A DNA stretch of 56,010 nucleotides from Candidatus Altimarinota bacterium (lineage in GTDB: Bacteria > Cyanobacteriota > Cyanobacteriia > Cyanobacteriales > Microcystaceae), in NCBI GenBank assembly GCA_012031035.1, contig JAAUUT010000020.1, positions 1 to 56,010 of the forward strand, read 5' to 3'. The position numbers and the translations under genes are program-made. Below, piece after piece: positions 55,116-56,010 of this stretch; positions within the stretch are counted from its first letter, which is position 1; every line of letters starts with the position of its first letter. Under the pieces are notes generated by a model. It saw only the letters and a list, made by a program, of their open reading frames with translations, had not been told where the DNA came from and did not search any database.

Positions 55116-56010
55116 CTAAAAATATTTAGCCACAGCTTGTACGTCCTTATCGCCGCGTCCCGAACAATTAATAACAATCCTCGGACTGCCTTCTAATTGA
55201 GGACAAAGCATTTCCAAATAGGCAAACGCATGAGCCGTTTCCAGAGCGGGAATAATGCCTTCTAACTTAGAAACCCTCTCAAACGCATCCAGCGCTTCTC
55301 GGTCGGTAACGCTGTAATATTGAGCGCGATCGCTATCTTTGAGATAACTGTGTTCTGGCCCAACGCCAGGATAATCCAATCCAGCGCTAATCGAATGTGC
55401 TTCTAAAACTTGCCCTTCGGTATCTTGCAGTAAATAACTCATTGCTCCGTGCAAAACCCCAGGACGACCATACGTTAGAGTAGCAGCGTGTTTTCCCGTA
55501 TCTACTCCTTCTCCTGCGGCTTCTATGCCAATTAATTGCACCGAAGGCTCATTGACAAACTCATAAAACAGTCCCATCGCATTGGAACCGCCACCAACAC
55601 AAGCTAAAAGGATATCGGGCAAACCATTCCATTTTTCGAGTGCTTGAGCGCGGGTTTCTTGTCCGATAATGGCATGAAAATCTCTTACCATCATCGGATA
55701 GGGATGCGGCCCCGCTACCGAACCAAGGATGTAATGAGTGGTTTCGACATTGGTGACCCAATCTCGAATTGCTTCGCTAGTAGCATCTTTAAGGGTTCCG
55801 GTTCCTGCTTCAACGGGGGAAACCGTTGCGCCTAATAATTTCATGCGAAAGACATTTAACTTCTGCCTTTCCATGTCCTGTACGCCCATATAGATGACGC
55901 ATTCCAACCCAAAACGAGCGCAAACTGTTGCTGTTGCAACTCCATGTTGTCCTGCACCCGTTTCAGCAATGATGCGCTTTTTGCCCATGCGTTTGGCGAG
56001 TAATACTTGA
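55116..56010 (-). CDS. trpB: Tryptophan synthase beta subunit (N-terminus outside window)
   Basis: TrpB joins indole and serine to make tryptophan, in complex with TrpA, using PLP. The fragment is 297 residues and runs off the window end; about 110 N-terminal residues, including the PLP lysine (HKLN motif), are missing. Present are the catalytic glutamate in [13 protein letters not shown], the phosphate-binding [34 protein letters not shown] and the final [10 protein letters not shown]. The frame continues upstream of the methionine at 55988 as [11 protein letters not shown], confirming that it is internal. Confidence 0.96.
   Translation of the reverse strand, partial: QVLLAKRMGKKRIIAETGAGQHGVATATVCARFGLECVIYMGVQDMERQKLNVFRMKLLGATVSPVEAGTGTLKDATSEAIRDWVTNVETTHYILGSVAGPHPYPMMVRDFHAIIGQETRAQALEKWNGLPDILLACVGGGSNAMGLFYEFVNEPSVQLIGIEAAGEGVDTGKHAATLTYGRPGVLHGAMSYLLQDTEGQVLEAHSISAGLDYPGVGPEHSYLKDSDRAQYYSVTDREALDAFERVSKLEGIIPALETAHAFAYLEMLCPQLEGSPRIVINCSGRGDKDVQAVAKYF

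Overview
The window looks like about 56 kb of chromosome from a phycobilisome-bearing cyanobacterium. The octamer GCGATCGC (HIP1) occurs dozens of times. The genes are typically cyanobacterial: a phycobilisome linker group with the phycoerythrin activator CpeR, a COP23-type secreted protein, CcsA/Ycf5, a SDR-CIA30 protein, a LysRS with a KTSC tail and a DUF2993 protein. Base composition is moderate to AT-leaning and heptamer tandem repeats lie between genes. The species cannot be named from sequence alone.

Layout. 1-6.4 kb: ispF, a TrkA-type potassium channel, argD with a clear terminator, a GT2 glycosyltransferase and an LCP cell-wall ligase. 6.6-14.5 kb: mostly housekeeping genes (accD, a DUF2007 protein, prepilin peptidase, leuB, a carboxyl-terminal protease, a NUDIX protein, an OB-fold lipoprotein, folD) plus a tandem MshEN-like protein. 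14.6-25 kb: a 200-bp IS630-like remnant, an acyltransferase, an M3 peptidase, a metallophosphoesterase, an orphan transposase-type HTH protein, lysS, a histidine phosphatase and a decayed monooxygenase gene. 25-28.6 kb, minus strand: CpcD-like cap linker, CpeR, a rod linker with a coiled-coil tail, and a B12 radical-SAM enzyme. 28.9-36 kb: GNAT, COP23, a response-regulator relic, a GT4 glycosyltransferase, an MFS exporter, SDR-CIA30 and a Fur-family regulator. 36-39.8 kb: a plasmid-type CyRepA1 replication protein and a small gene, each preceded by a perfect inverted repeat. 40-45.2 kb: DUF2993, a small conserved protein, a fatty-acid-hydroxylase-family protein, ccsA and a SagB-type oxidoreductase, with three copies of a GTAGAGACGC-type palindrome between 37.1 and 45.4 kb. 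45.9-49 kb: nirB and nirD. 49-54.6 kb: one 1858-residue secreted protein joining a two-partner-secretion domain, a nidogen-like (NIDO) domain and a caspase-like CHAT protease. The window ends inside trpB.

At least five otherwise well-conserved genes (accD, the M3 peptidase gene, lysS, a CpcD-like linker gene and the MFS gene) carry single-base frameshifts, four of them in homopolymer runs. Because accD and lysS are normally essential, sequencing or assembly error is the most economical explanation. I therefore give full-length coordinates for those genes. The best candidates for new biology are the TPS-NIDO-CHAT protein, the CyRepA1 locus with its operators and an in-frame palindromic repeat, and the CpeR/linker cluster with an unusual coiled-coil linker.
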